Shown: piece after piece, positions 24,724-33,076 of the stretch
Position numbering within the stretch: position 1 is the first letter of the stretch
How the letters are laid out: each line of letters begins with the position of its first letter
DNA from: an uncultured Spirochaetales bacterium
Lineage (GTDB): Bacteria > Spirochaetota > Spirochaetia > Sphaerochaetales > Sphaerochaetaceae
Reading direction: 5' to 3'
DNA: 33,471 nt
NCBI GenBank assembly: GCA_949292445.1
Contig: CASEZU010000154.1
Location: forward strand, 1-33,471
Notes under the pieces: generated by a model
Databases searched by the model: none
The model's input: the letters and a program-made list of their open reading frames with translations, nothing else
Told to the model about the DNA's origin: nothing
Program-made: the position numbers and the translations under genes

Positions 24724-26095
24724 ATGAGGAAGCTCTCTGCCGAAGAAAAATTCAGGGAGATGACCGAGACGCCTGTCAGACGGCTTATCGTCACCCTTGC
24801 GGTTCCCACCGTCATCAGCAATCTAATTTCGACGCTTTACAACGCTGCCGACACTTTCTTTGTCGGGCAGATATCGACATCGGCATCTGCTGCAGTCGGT
24901 GTGGCGCTTTCGCTTCAGTCCGTGATACAGGCCATCGGATTCTTCTTCGGGCAGGGGAGCGGTAACAATAATGTCGAGGCAGCTCGGATCACACCACGAG
25001 AATACAGCGGAAATGCTTGCTGCGACGGGATTCTTCTCCGCCTTTATCCTCTCGATCGCTGTGATGGTGCCCTGCCTGCTCTTCCTGAAGCCGCTCTCCA
25101 TCTTCCTCGGCTCCTCTGAGACAATCCTTCCATATGCGATGGATTACATGTTCTGGATCCTGCTCGCTTCTCCTTTCATGGCATCATCGCTTGTGCTGAA
25201 TAACCAGCTGCGCTTCGAGGGCAACTCCTTCTATTCAATGATAGGTCTTACCGCCGGAGGTGTCCTGAATCTCTTCCTCGATCCTCTGCTGATCTTCGGC
25301 TTCGATATGGGGATTGCTGGTGCTGCCATTGCCACTGCTGTCAGCCAGATAATCAGTTTCTTCCTGCTCTTCATATTCTCCCAGAGAATGGGAACGGTGA
25401 AGATACGGTTCAGGGCATTCAGGCCATCTGCACGGGTTTACGGGATGATCACGAACGGAGGGCTCCCGTCGCTCTGCAGGCAGAGTGTCTCGAGCGTTGC
25501 CATGGTATGCCTCAACAATGCCGCACTCCCGTTCGGCGATGCCGCAATAGCCGCCATGGCCATTGTCAACAAGATCGGAAACTTCACCAACTCGGTGCTT
25601 CTTGGAGTCGGGCAGGGCTTCCAGCCTGTGTGCGGCTACAATTTCGGCGCAGGAAAGTACAGCCGCGTCAAGGAAGGCTTCTGGTTCTGCGTCAAATCAA
25701 TGTCCGTGGTGCTGCTTCTGCTCGCTTTGATCGAGTATGTCTGGGCTGCCCCTATTGTCGGCTTCTTCCGCAAGGGAGATCCGGGAGTCATAGAGATAGG
25801 GGAGATAGCGCTGCGGCTGCGCTGCTTTACGCTGGTTTTCTCGTCTTGGATCACGATAAGCAACATGCTGCTCCAGACCACAGGGCGGATGTGGCGCGCC
25901 TCAATACTCGGTTTCGCGCGCCAAGGAATAATACTCATCCCGATCGTCTGGATACTTCCTCCGCTTATCGGGATATGGGGAATACAGATCGCACAGCCTC
26001 TTGCTGACCTCATCACATTCATGATGTCCGTTCCGATGACTATGAGCGTCATCAGGAAGATGAATGAGGGCGTGGCTGCTGAAATGGCAGGGTGA
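24724..26095 (+). pseudogene. MATE-family exporter with a frameshift (third MATE gene)
   Basis: The frame from ATG 24724 encodes a normal MATE N-terminus to GQGSGNN, then leaves the family. From about 24971 the next frame continues with MSRQLGSHHENTAEMLAATGFF-type sequence to the TGA at 26093-26095. Joining the two frames gives about 456 residues, the same length as the other two MATE proteins here. A single extra base within 24967-24971 (ACAATAATG) explains the break. It could be a real pseudogene, a phase-variable site, or an assembly error. A TAATAT (24711-24716) ends 7 bases before the ATG. The end abuts the opposite Hpt gene in TGATCA. Confidence 0.8.
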
Positions 26096-26437
26096 TCAGA
26101 GCTGCTCTTCCTCTATGGCCCTGACTGCCTCATCGTACAGCGCTTTCAGATGCTCATAGTCGGCCGGTACCTTCTCCTCGTTGACTTCCTCGAGCCTGGA
26201 GGCTGCTGTCCTGAGTTCCTCAAGGCCGAGCTTCTCGGCGCTCTTCCTGATTCTGTGCGCCTCTTTCTTCACGCCTTCCCAGTCCTTGGCTGCAACAGCC
26301 ATGCTGAGGGCTTCCTCGTCATGTGAGGAAGGGAATTTCCTCAGGCTTTCCCTGAGCGCGGACACATCGCCGCAGAAATCTTCGATAACCGATTCATAAT
26401 CCATGCCGATCTTCTCGGCCAGGCTCTTGATGCTCAT
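26096..26437 (-). CDS. Hpt-domain (histidine phosphotransfer) protein, orphan
   Basis: A 113-residue, mostly helical, charged protein. EAHRIRKSAEKLG (59-71) matches the Hpt motif A-H-x-L-K-G-x-A-x-x-L-G with H61 as the phospho-acceptor, but the K-G after the His is R-K here. Residues about 45-110 would form the four-helix bundle. Hpt proteins relay phosphate between hybrid kinases and response regulators; no kinase or regulator gene is nearby. The ATG has no ribosome site, but TTGACT-N17-GATATT ends 6 bases before it on the minus strand, predicting a leaderless transcript. The altered motif leaves open a non-phosphorylated role. Confidence 0.72.
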   Translation of the reverse strand: MSIKSLAEKIGMDYESVIEDFCGDVSALRESLRKFPSSHDEEALSMAVAAKDWEGVKKEAHRIRKSAEKLGLEELRTAASRLEEVNEEKVPADYEHLKALYDEAVRAIEEEQL

Positions 26438-26472
26438 ACTGGGAATATCGCAAAGGAAATCTCCGGAGTCAA
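26438..26472 (-). promoter_or_regulatory. Promoter of the Hpt gene, predicted leaderless
   Basis: On the minus strand: TTGACT (26472-26467), a 17-base spacer, GATATT (26449-26444), then 6 bases to ATG 26437. The -35 matches 5 of 6 and the -10 4 of 6. Transcription would start at or within a base of the A of the ATG. Confidence 0.55.
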
Positions 26473-26562
26473 TGAAGAATACATGTCTCCGGCCGGAATT
26501 GTCCTTCAGCTTTGATGCCAGATACGATTTTTGTTTACAGCAAGGGAAAAGGATTATAAAGT

Positions 26563-27747
26563 ATTGATAGTAAAGTCACTTTACTAATTCAGCAGGTTAT
26601 AAGAGAAAATAATCTCAAGCACATCTTTTCCCTTATTTCCGGGCGTAAGCATGTGTCTCGGGCTGAGCTCTCTGTGGCAACTGGCCTTACAAAACCAGCT
26701 GTTTCATCGATTGTCGAAGCCCTTATCTCCGGCGGATATATATCAGAACGGGAAGATGCGAGGTCCGGGGCCCCGGGAAGGCGCCCAATAGCGCTTGAAG
26801 TTGATACATCCCATCATTTCATCATCTCCATTTCATGGGGAAGAAGCAGTGTTGTTGCAGCTCTGATCAATCTTGATGGAGTGGTTGTCGACAGAAAAAG
26901 TTCTGATGTTTCCAGCATCGAAACTGTTACTGCTGTGATAAGGCAGTTCAGAATGAGGGCAGATGATGACGGAATAAATATTCTCGGCATTTGTGTGATA
27001 CTCCCTGCGCTTGTTCTTTCAGAACCTGTGCTTATACATTCAACAGTTATCGAAGGACTTTCTGATGGCGGACACAGGGAAATAGCTGCGATTAAAGAAG
27101 CTGCGGAAGATATCCCTGTCGGATTTTTCAATGACACTGCCTGCATGTCATATGAGTATAAGAATGAGGCTGGATCTGACTGGCTTTATGTCAACATATC
27201 AGACGGAATAGGAGCTGTGGCATATCATGGAGGGCTGATGTTCAAGGGAGCTGGCGGGGCGGGGTTGCAGTTCGGGCATTTCTCCGTCGATAGAAACGGG
27301 CCTGAGTGCAGCTGCGGCAATAAGGGATGCCTTGAGCTGATGGTGGGAGGACTGGCGTTTGCATGGCGGTACAGGGAGTTCGGCTTCGGTTCTCCTCTCA
27401 GTTTTGATGAGCTTTCCTTGTATATCGAGAAGAAAGACCCCAGAGCTATGAGCCTGGTCGCGAAATTCGCAGATGAATTCGCTTTCGCTCTCTCCTCGCT
27501 GATCGTCATGCACAGTCCTGAAGAGATCTACCTTGGGGGAAGAGCCCGCTTATTCGGCCAGCCTTTCCTGTCGATGGTCAGGAGCAATCTGCTCCGCTGT
27601 GGTTTCCGTGAATTCAACCACCGTGTTTCTGTTTATTTCACCAGAGAAGAGAAGCCCGATGCCATTTATACAGGCGCAGCCAGATATTTTATAGATTCGT
27701 ATCACAGCTTTCTCAATCCTCACAGGAATGAGACTTATTTCGGATAA
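26563..27747 (+). CDS. ROK-family transcriptional regulator (start codon unclear)
   Basis: A ROK repressor with an N-terminal winged helix (VSRAELSVATGLTKPAVSSI) and a ROK sensor domain. Zinc residues are visible as GHFS followed by CSCGNKGCLE, and FFNDTA holds the Asp equivalent to the kinase base. Conserved sequence (QQVIRENNLKHIFSLIS) lies upstream of the first canonical start, GTG 26653, and the frame is open back to TAA 26557-26559. No ATG, GTG or TTG occurs between. ATT 26563 is placed as start because AAAGGA (26548-26553) is 9 bases ahead, giving 394 residues, the usual ROK repressor length. ATT 26587 or a small sequence error are alternatives. It heads the sugar operon. Confidence 0.82.
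   Translation: MDSKVTLLIQQVIRENNLKHIFSLISGRKHVSRAELSVATGLTKPAVSSIVEALISGGYISEREDARSGAPGRRPIALEVDTSHHFIISISWGRSSVVAALINLDGVVVDRKSSDVSSIETVTAVIRQFRMRADDDGINILGICVILPALVLSEPVLIHSTVIEGLSDGGHREIAAIKEAAEDIPVGFFNDTACMSYEYKNEAGSDWLYVNISDGIGAVAYHGGLMFKGAGGAGLQFGHFSVDRNGPECSCGNKGCLELMVGGLAFAWRYREFGFGSPLSFDELSLYIEKKDPRAMSLVAKFADEFAFALSSLIVMHSPEEIYLGGRARLFGQPFLSMVRSNLLRCGFREFNHRVSVYFTREEKPDAIYTGAARYFIDSYHSFLNPHRNETYFG
26568..26586. promoter_or_regulatory. 19-bp palindromic operator at the start of the ROK gene
   Basis: TAGTAAAG (26568-26575) and CTTTACTA (26579-26586) are perfect inverted 8-bp arms with a 3-base centre. A TATAAA (26555-26560) with TTTACA or TTGTTT upstream lies just before it, so the palindrome would sit at the transcription start. 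ROK repressors commonly bind such sites and regulate their own operon. If ATT 26563 is the true start, the site lies inside the first codons. Confidence 0.6.
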
Positions 27748-27756
27748 GGAGGAGAA

Positions 27757-28560
27757 ATGAGGATCGTCGGAGTAAACAGCAATTGCTACCATGGGTACAC
27801 CATAGAGGATGCTCTTCATGGTATTGCTGATGCGGGGTTCAGATATGTGGAGCTTACCGCTACGAAAGGGTGGACGGAGCATGTTTTTCCGGATCAGAGC
27901 TTCAGCCAGCTTGTGAAAGTGCGCAATCTCATGAAGGAGCTTGATATTGTGCCGTTCTCGATGAGCGGTCATACCAACCTGATGGATCAGGAAAGGCTGC
28001 CGGATTTCATCATGAACATGGAGCTTGCTGCTTTTTATGGATGCAGCTATATCGTCTCATCGATAGGAGAGGCCCATCTCAAGGACAGAGTCGAATCAGG
28101 GGATGATGTGCTCGTTGCAAATATCAGAAGCCTTATTCCCAGGCTCGAGGAACTTGGACTCATGCTTGTGCTTGAGACTCATGGTGATCATTGCTCAAAG
28201 GAGCTCAAGCGCATTGTCGATGCAGTCAATTCTCCTTCGGTACGGATCAACTATGATACTGCCAATGTTATTTTCTATGGCCATGTAAGGCCGGAGGAAG
28301 ACCTTGCCACATGCCTGGATGACGTTTCCTATTTTCATCTAAAAGATAAGGCTGGACGGGAGGATGAATGGAATTTCCCCGCTCTTGGCAAAGGGTATGT
28401 TGATTTCCCCGCGATTTTCAGGCTGCTGGAAGAAAAGGGAGACACATCACCATTCAGCATAGAAATAGAGTTCACGCCGGATGGCGCAGGCTCTCTTGAG
28501 AATGTGAACAGAGCTGTGAAGGATTCGTTTGAGTATCTTCACCGCTACGGATTCGTATAA
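27757..28560 (+). CDS. Sugar phosphate isomerase/epimerase family protein (xylose-isomerase-like TIM barrel)
   Basis: A 267-residue TIM barrel of the AP-endonuclease-2/xylose-isomerase-like group. Likely metal ligands are E140 (LVLETHGDH), D167 (NYDTAN), H194 (YFHLKD) and E236 or E238 (IEIEF). Members epimerise or isomerise keto sugars, or dehydrate inosose; the substrate cannot be read from sequence. AAGGAGGAG precedes the ATG, 9 bases after the ROK gene. A second member of the same superfamily closes the visible operon, and a Gfo/Idh/MocA dehydrogenase is also present, suggesting oxidation followed by epimerisation of an imported sugar or polyol. Confidence 0.85.
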   Translation: MRIVGVNSNCYHGYTIEDALHGIADAGFRYVELTATKGWTEHVFPDQSFSQLVKVRNLMKELDIVPFSMSGHTNLMDQERLPDFIMNMELAAFYGCSYIVSSIGEAHLKDRVESGDDVLVANIRSLIPRLEELGLMLVLETHGDHCSKELKRIVDAVNSPSVRINYDTANVIFYGHVRPEEDLATCLDDVSYFHLKDKAGREDEWNFPALGKGYVDFPAIFRLLEEKGDTSPFSIEIEFTPDGAGSLENVNRAVKDSFEYLHRYGFV

Positions 28561-28574
28561 AAGGAGGAAGCATT

Positions 28575-29570
28575 ATGAAGAAGATGCTTTTGATCATGCT
28601 GTCGTTTATCGCGATTCCTCTCGCGGTTTTCGCTGCGGGAGCTGCAGAGGATGCCAATGCCGATGACGGCCTCACATTCGGATACATCGCATATGATATG
28701 AGCGATATATGGAATGAATACTCTGCCAGAGCATTTGAATATGCAGCCACACAGATGGATGTTCCGGTTGAGACCATTGTGCTTGATTCGCGCAACAGCC
28801 TTGAGGAATCGATCTCCGCTATGGAAAGCCTCATACTTCAGGGAGTTGATGGAATCTCGATTTTCCCGATTTCCACGGAGCAGGGAGCACAGCTTGTGAA
28901 GATGGCCAATGAGGCCGGCATTCCTGTAACTGTCGAGAATTTCGCCATGGATATCGAGGATCCGGGCGATTATATCGGATCAGTCGCATGTGAGTATGAT
29001 GATATCGGCTATGCAGCAATCGAGTATCTGGCAACCAACTAGCCCGGATGCAAGATATTCTTCTGTGCAGGACAGGAAGGCGCCGGTGTTTATGAGAAGT
29101 ATCAGGAAGGTGTCGACAGAGCCATGGAGGATTTCGGTGATCAGGTCGAAATCGTTTCCACTCTTCACGGTGACTGGCTGACTGACAAGGCATACAACCT
29201 GACTACCGATATGCTTTCTTCCGGAATTGAGTTCAATGCTATTTTCGCAAATAACGACATGATGGCTCAGGGCTGCTATCAGGCACTCCGCGAGGCTGGA
29301 GTTTCCATGCCGATCGTCTCTACGGGCGGTTCTCCGGATGCTTATGTGATGATTCAGGATGGAATCGAGACTGCGAACATGACGGCTCCTGTATCGATCC
29401 AGGGAGTCAAGACATTCCTTAATCTCTACAACTATGTCGTCAAAGGCGAGACACCTGAGGAGAAGTTCATGGCGCTGCCGGTAATTCCGGTTTCGCTGGA
29501 TAACCTTGAGGATTACATTGCATGGGACGACTATGCAACAGCCTACGAATGGCTTAATGAGAACAGCTGA
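28575..29570 (+). pseudogene. Sugar ABC transporter binding protein interrupted by an in-frame TAG
   Basis: The frame encodes a 331-codon periplasmic sugar-binding protein (Peripla_BP_4, RbsB-like). Residues 1-19 are a signal peptide ending VFA, then AGAAED; the first lobe begins LTFGYIAYDMSDIW. Codon 156 is TAG (29040-29042), between EYLATN and PGCKIFF. After it the same frame continues intact to the TGA at 29568-29570 with clear family sequence (GAGVYEKYQEG, FANNDMMAQG, GGSPDA). One base change (for example to CAG or AAG) would restore the protein. TAG is used as an ordinary stop by metA and argJ here. The ribosome site AAAGGAGGAAG is strong. Real mutation, suppression, or sequence error are all possible. 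Confidence 0.85.
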
Positions 29571-29581
29571 GACTGTGACGC

Positions 29582-29607
29582 CGCATCGCCGGGGAACCGG
29601 CGGTGCG
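29582..29607 (+). other. Intercistronic hairpin after the sugar-binding-protein gene
   Basis: An 11-bp stem with one G-U pair joins 29582-29592 to 29597-29607 across a GGAA (GNRA-type) tetraloop, 11 bases after the stop. Only three T residues follow, so it is unlikely to be a full terminator. It parallels the hairpin after the peptide-binding-protein gene and probably sets higher mRNA levels for the binding protein. Confidence 0.65.
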
Positions 29608-29635
29608 TTTGCAATTCAATGGAGGACATCAGAGC

Positions 29636-31150
29636 ATGAATGATGAGCCTATTATCAGCGTCGTCGATATAGTCAAGGAATTTCCCGGTGTCAGGGCTTT
29701 GGATGGAATCAGTTTTTCTGTCTATCCCGGCCAGATTCATTGTCTCGTAGGAGAGAATGGAGCCGGCAAGTCGACGCTTATGAAGGTCCTTAGCGGGGCA
29801 TACAGCCCGACTTCAGGACGCATCATCTCAGGCGGCAGGGAATACGACACGCTCACACCTGCGCTCAGCATGGAGCTGGGCATTTCAATTGTTTATCAGG
29901 AAAACGATCTCGTCGGTCCGATGGATGTCGTTGAGAATATTTACGTCGGGAACGAGAAGGCAAATAGATTTGGTTTCATAGACAAGGCTGGCATGAGGCA
30001 GCAGACCATCGAACGTATGAAGGAATACGGGATCAATATCGATGTTGACTGCCTGGTAGAAAATCTGTCTGTGAGTGACCAGCAGTTCGTGAAGATACTC
30101 AAAGCGCTCAGTTTCTTCCCCAAGCTGCTGCTCCTCGATGAGCCTACCAGCATGTTCAATACGGAGGATTCCGGAAAAGTCCTCAGCCTCGTAAGGCGCA
30201 TCAGCTCAATGGGAATAGGCGTTGTATACATCTCACATTTCCTGAATGAGGTCGTCGAGATTGGAGACCGTATCACCGTAATCAGAGACGGTGCTGTGAT
30301 AAACAGCTATGACAACAGCGGTCATGATACACCGCTTTCAACAATAACGAATGATATGGTCGGACGCCCTGTGGAAATGTTTTTCCAGAAAGAGAAGAAT
30401 CCGATAGGAGATGTGTGCCTTGAGGTCAGGGATCTTCAGCTGACAAAGGACAGCCCTAAAGTCAGTTTCTCGCTCAGAAAAGGTGAGATACTCGGATTTT
30501 TCGGCATGGTAGGAGCCGGGCGTACAGAGATAGTGCGGGCTCTTACCGGTGCCGATCCGAAATATGGCGGCAAGCTCTATATAGACGGTTCTCCTGTCGT
30601 GATAAAGAATCCGGCAGACAGCATCAAGGCTGGATTTGCCTTCATTACTGAGGACCGTCAGGGACTTGGGCTGATGCTTTCTCATTCCGTGCTGGAGAAT
30701 GCCATAATCCTTGCGCTCAAGGACAAAATCAAGGGATTCTTCATGACACTGAAGCAGCAGATCCCTCTTGTGGAACCGCTGAAGGAAAAACTTCTCATAA
30801 AGACGCCGAGCCTGTGGACTGAAGTCGGAAAGCTCTCAGGCGGAAACCAGCAGAAGACTGTCCTGGCAAAGTGGCTGCTTATAGATCAGCGCTTCTATAT
30901 ATTCGATGAGCCGACGAGGGGAATCGATGTCAATGCCAAGGCTGAGTTCTACAAGGAGATGAGCCATCTGACGGCGGAAGGAAAGAGCGTAATCATGATT
31001 TCAAGCGATATGCCGGAGCTAATAAGCATGAGTGACAGAGTCCTTGTCGTGAGGGATGGAGCTATAGCCGCAGAACTCTCCGGTGAGCATATAAATGAGG
31101 GCGAGATCATAAGAGAAGCCCTTGGAGTGGAGAATAACAATGCAAGTTAA
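29636..31150 (+). CDS. Sugar ABC transporter ATPase, RbsA/MglA type (two ATPase domains)
   Basis: A 504-residue protein with two fused ATPase domains, standard for CUT2 sugar importers. Domain 1 has Walker A GENGAGKST (39-47), a degenerate signature LSVSDQQ and Walker B LLLLDEPTS. Domain 2 has the usual degenerate Walker A (GMVGAGRTE), signature LSGGNQQK and Walker B FYIFDEPTRGID. ATG 29636 follows GGAGG (29621-29625) by 10 bases; an upstream in-frame start would fall in the hairpin. Its end overlaps the permease start by 11 bases. It powers import of a monosaccharide or polyol. Confidence 0.93.
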   Translation: MNDEPIISVVDIVKEFPGVRALDGISFSVYPGQIHCLVGENGAGKSTLMKVLSGAYSPTSGRIISGGREYDTLTPALSMELGISIVYQENDLVGPMDVVENIYVGNEKANRFGFIDKAGMRQQTIERMKEYGINIDVDCLVENLSVSDQQFVKILKALSFFPKLLLLDEPTSMFNTEDSGKVLSLVRRISSMGIGVVYISHFLNEVVEIGDRITVIRDGAVINSYDNSGHDTPLSTITNDMVGRPVEMFFQKEKNPIGDVCLEVRDLQLTKDSPKVSFSLRKGEILGFFGMVGAGRTEIVRALTGADPKYGGKLYIDGSPVVIKNPADSIKAGFAFITEDRQGLGLMLSHSVLENAIILALKDKIKGFFMTLKQQIPLVEPLKEKLLIKTPSLWTEVGKLSGGNQQKTVLAKWLLIDQRFYIFDEPTRGIDVNAKAEFYKEMSHLTAEGKSVIMISSDMPELISMSDRVLVVRDGAIAAELSGEHINEGEIIREALGVENNNAS

Positions 31151-32093
31151 AGGAAAATATGGATATTTGCTGAAGGACCAGCGGGTATTGCTCGCGCTTG
31201 TCATAATTGCGATCGTGGCCATTGTCTCGGTGATCAATCCCAGATTCATAATGATGCAGAACATCATTACAATCTTCCAGCAGATATGTGTGCTGGGAAT
31301 CCTCACAATGGCTATGAGCATGCTCCTGATAAGCGGCGGCATAGATCTTTCTGTCGGAAATATCATGACTATATCCGGAATAGTCATGGCGTATCTCGTC
31401 GCGCAAGGTGTTGCCACCCCTATTGTCGTAATTGCAGGCCTGGCGACCGGAGCGGTATGCGGCCTCCTGAACGGATTCATTATCAGCAAGAGTCATTGTA
31501 TCCCTCTCATTATATCTCTGGGAACATCGCAGATTTTCTATGGCCTTGCGCTTTCCATATCCAATGGAAGGATAATGATGTTCAGAGGGACTCTCGATTC
31601 CCTGAGGATAAGAATCTTCGGTGTTTTCCCGACAATGCTCATTGTGCTTGCCTTCATGGTGCTGCTTTCATTTGTACTCATGAACAAGACAAAGTTCGGA
31701 CGCCGTATCGTGGCTATCGGAGGAAATGAGAAGAATGCATTCCTTTCCGGTATCAATGTTGACAGATACAAGATCGCCATTTACACGATCTCCGGTCTTT
31801 TCTGTGCAGTCGCAAGCCTCGTTTTCGCTGCCAGAATAGACTCGATAACTTCAAATGCTGGCAGTGGATACGAGACAAATGCACTTACTGCTGCGATCAT
31901 CGGCGGTGTCACATTCTCCGGAGGAAAAGGAACCATCAGCGGTGCGTTCCTCGGCTGTCTCCTGATGGGCGTGATCTCAAATGCAATGAATATACTCAGT
32001 ATCCCGTCGTATACGCAGACAGTCATAACCGGCTGTATCATTGTTGCCGCAGTCGTTCTGAGCAATATAAACAACATAAGGAAGACAAGATGA
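31140..32093 (+). CDS. Sugar ABC transporter permease, RbsC type
   Basis: A 317-residue BPD_transp_2 permease with about eight to ten membrane segments. Family motifs include the SGGIDLSVGNIM region and the TFSGGKGTISGAFLG stretch near the C-terminus, both characteristic of RbsC/XylH/MglC. ATG 31140 follows TGGAGA by about 6 bases and lies in the ATPase gene's end; an earlier in-frame start would extend further into that gene without a better site. It forms the homodimeric channel used by the ATPase and the (interrupted) binding protein. Confidence 0.93.
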   Translation: MQVKGKYGYLLKDQRVLLALVIIAIVAIVSVINPRFIMMQNIITIFQQICVLGILTMAMSMLLISGGIDLSVGNIMTISGIVMAYLVAQGVATPIVVIAGLATGAVCGLLNGFIISKSHCIPLIISLGTSQIFYGLALSISNGRIMMFRGTLDSLRIRIFGVFPTMLIVLAFMVLLSFVLMNKTKFGRRIVAIGGNEKNAFLSGINVDRYKIAIYTISGLFCAVASLVFAARIDSITSNAGSGYETNALTAAIIGGVTFSGGKGTISGAFLGCLLMGVISNAMNILSIPSYTQTVITGCIIVAAVVLSNINNIRKTR

Positions 32094-33076
32094 TGAGAGT
32101 TGTTATCATCGGTGCAGGTTATATGGGCCGCACACATGCTGACGCATACAGGGAGATAGAAGGTGCAGAGCTTGCCGGCATCTGCGATATCAGCGCGGAA
32201 GCAGGGGACAGGTTCGCCTCTGCTTACGGTGTTAAGTCCTACCAGTCTTATGATGAGGTTCTGGAAGACAGCATCGACGCAGTCGATATCTGTCTGCCGA
32301 CCTCTCTCCATGAAGAGTACATCATCAAGGCCTCGGAAGCTGGCAAATCAATTTTCTGCGAGAAACCCCTCACGCTTACGGAAGATTCACTTGAAAGGAT
32401 AGTCTCAGCAGTTAAGAAGAACGGGACATATCTGCAGATTGGTCAGGTCGTGAGGTTCTGGCCTGAGTACGAGTTTGCGAAAAGCAAGGCTGATAACGGT
32501 GAATACGGGGATATCATGATGGCTACTGCCTCAAGATGCTCAACACATCCTACGTGGTCCGAGTGGTACAGAAAGCCGGAGAACAGCGGAGGAGGTCTTT
32601 TCGATCTGCATATGCATGATGTCGACTTTCTTGTCTATCTTTTCGGAAAGGTCAGATCCGTATATGCGATTGGAAGGAAGAACGGACTCGGGGCTTGGAA
32701 CTATGTGGAGACATCGCTTGTTTTTGCAAATGGAGCAATGGCGACAGCTGAAGGAATCATAGACATGCCGAAGTCGTTCCCATTCTCAACACAGCTGAAG
32801 ATCGCTGGAACTAAGGGGGCCTCCATTTCCACAATGCGGGCAGGAGCAAACCTTGAGAATATCTCATCTGCCGTCAGGGATACATTCTGGTATCCGGATG
32901 AAGGAGAGCCTGTATGTGTTGATCTGGAGCTCTATGATGCCTATAAGAAGGAGCTTGAGCACTTTGTAGCTGGAAAGGAGGACGGCAAGGTGGATCTTGA
33001 ATCTGTCTGTCATTCAGTTCGCGTCATTCTCGCTGCGAAGCAGTCTCTTGAGACGGGGGAGGTGGTCGAATTATGA
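32090..33076 (+). CDS. Gfo/Idh/MocA-family NAD(P)-dependent oxidoreductase
   Basis: A 328-residue dehydrogenase. The Rossmann motif is IIGAGYMG (6-13), the family's E91-K92-P93 (CEKPLT) carries the catalytic Lys, and D172-x3-H176 in GGGLFDLHMHDVD is the second conserved active-site region. Members oxidise inositols, glucose-type sugars or related polyols. ATG 32090 overlaps the permease stop (ATGA) and ATG 32093 follows at once; AAGGAA (32078-32083) suits either. The gene overlaps the next isomerase by 4 bases. In context it probably acts on the imported sugar together with the two TIM-barrel isomerases. Confidence 0.92.
   Translation: MMRVVIIGAGYMGRTHADAYREIEGAELAGICDISAEAGDRFASAYGVKSYQSYDEVLEDSIDAVDICLPTSLHEEYIIKASEAGKSIFCEKPLTLTEDSLERIVSAVKKNGTYLQIGQVVRFWPEYEFAKSKADNGEYGDIMMATASRCSTHPTWSEWYRKPENSGGGLFDLHMHDVDFLVYLFGKVRSVYAIGRKNGLGAWNYVETSLVFANGAMATAEGIIDMPKSFPFSTQLKIAGTKGASISTMRAGANLENISSAVRDTFWYPDEGEPVCVDLELYDAYKKELEHFVAGKEDGKVDLESVCHSVRVILAAKQSLETGEVVEL

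Noticed and set aside
24961..24975. Programmed frameshift in the third MATE gene
   Set aside because: There is no slippery heptamer, strong downstream structure or stop-codon context typical of known programmed sites; MATE genes are not known to need it.
29040..29042. TAG read as pyrrolysine, prompted by the MtbA-like gene in the same window
   Set aside because: metA and argJ end in TAG with other genes starting or regions closing right after, and no pyl genes are visible; sugar-binding proteins do not carry pyrrolysine.
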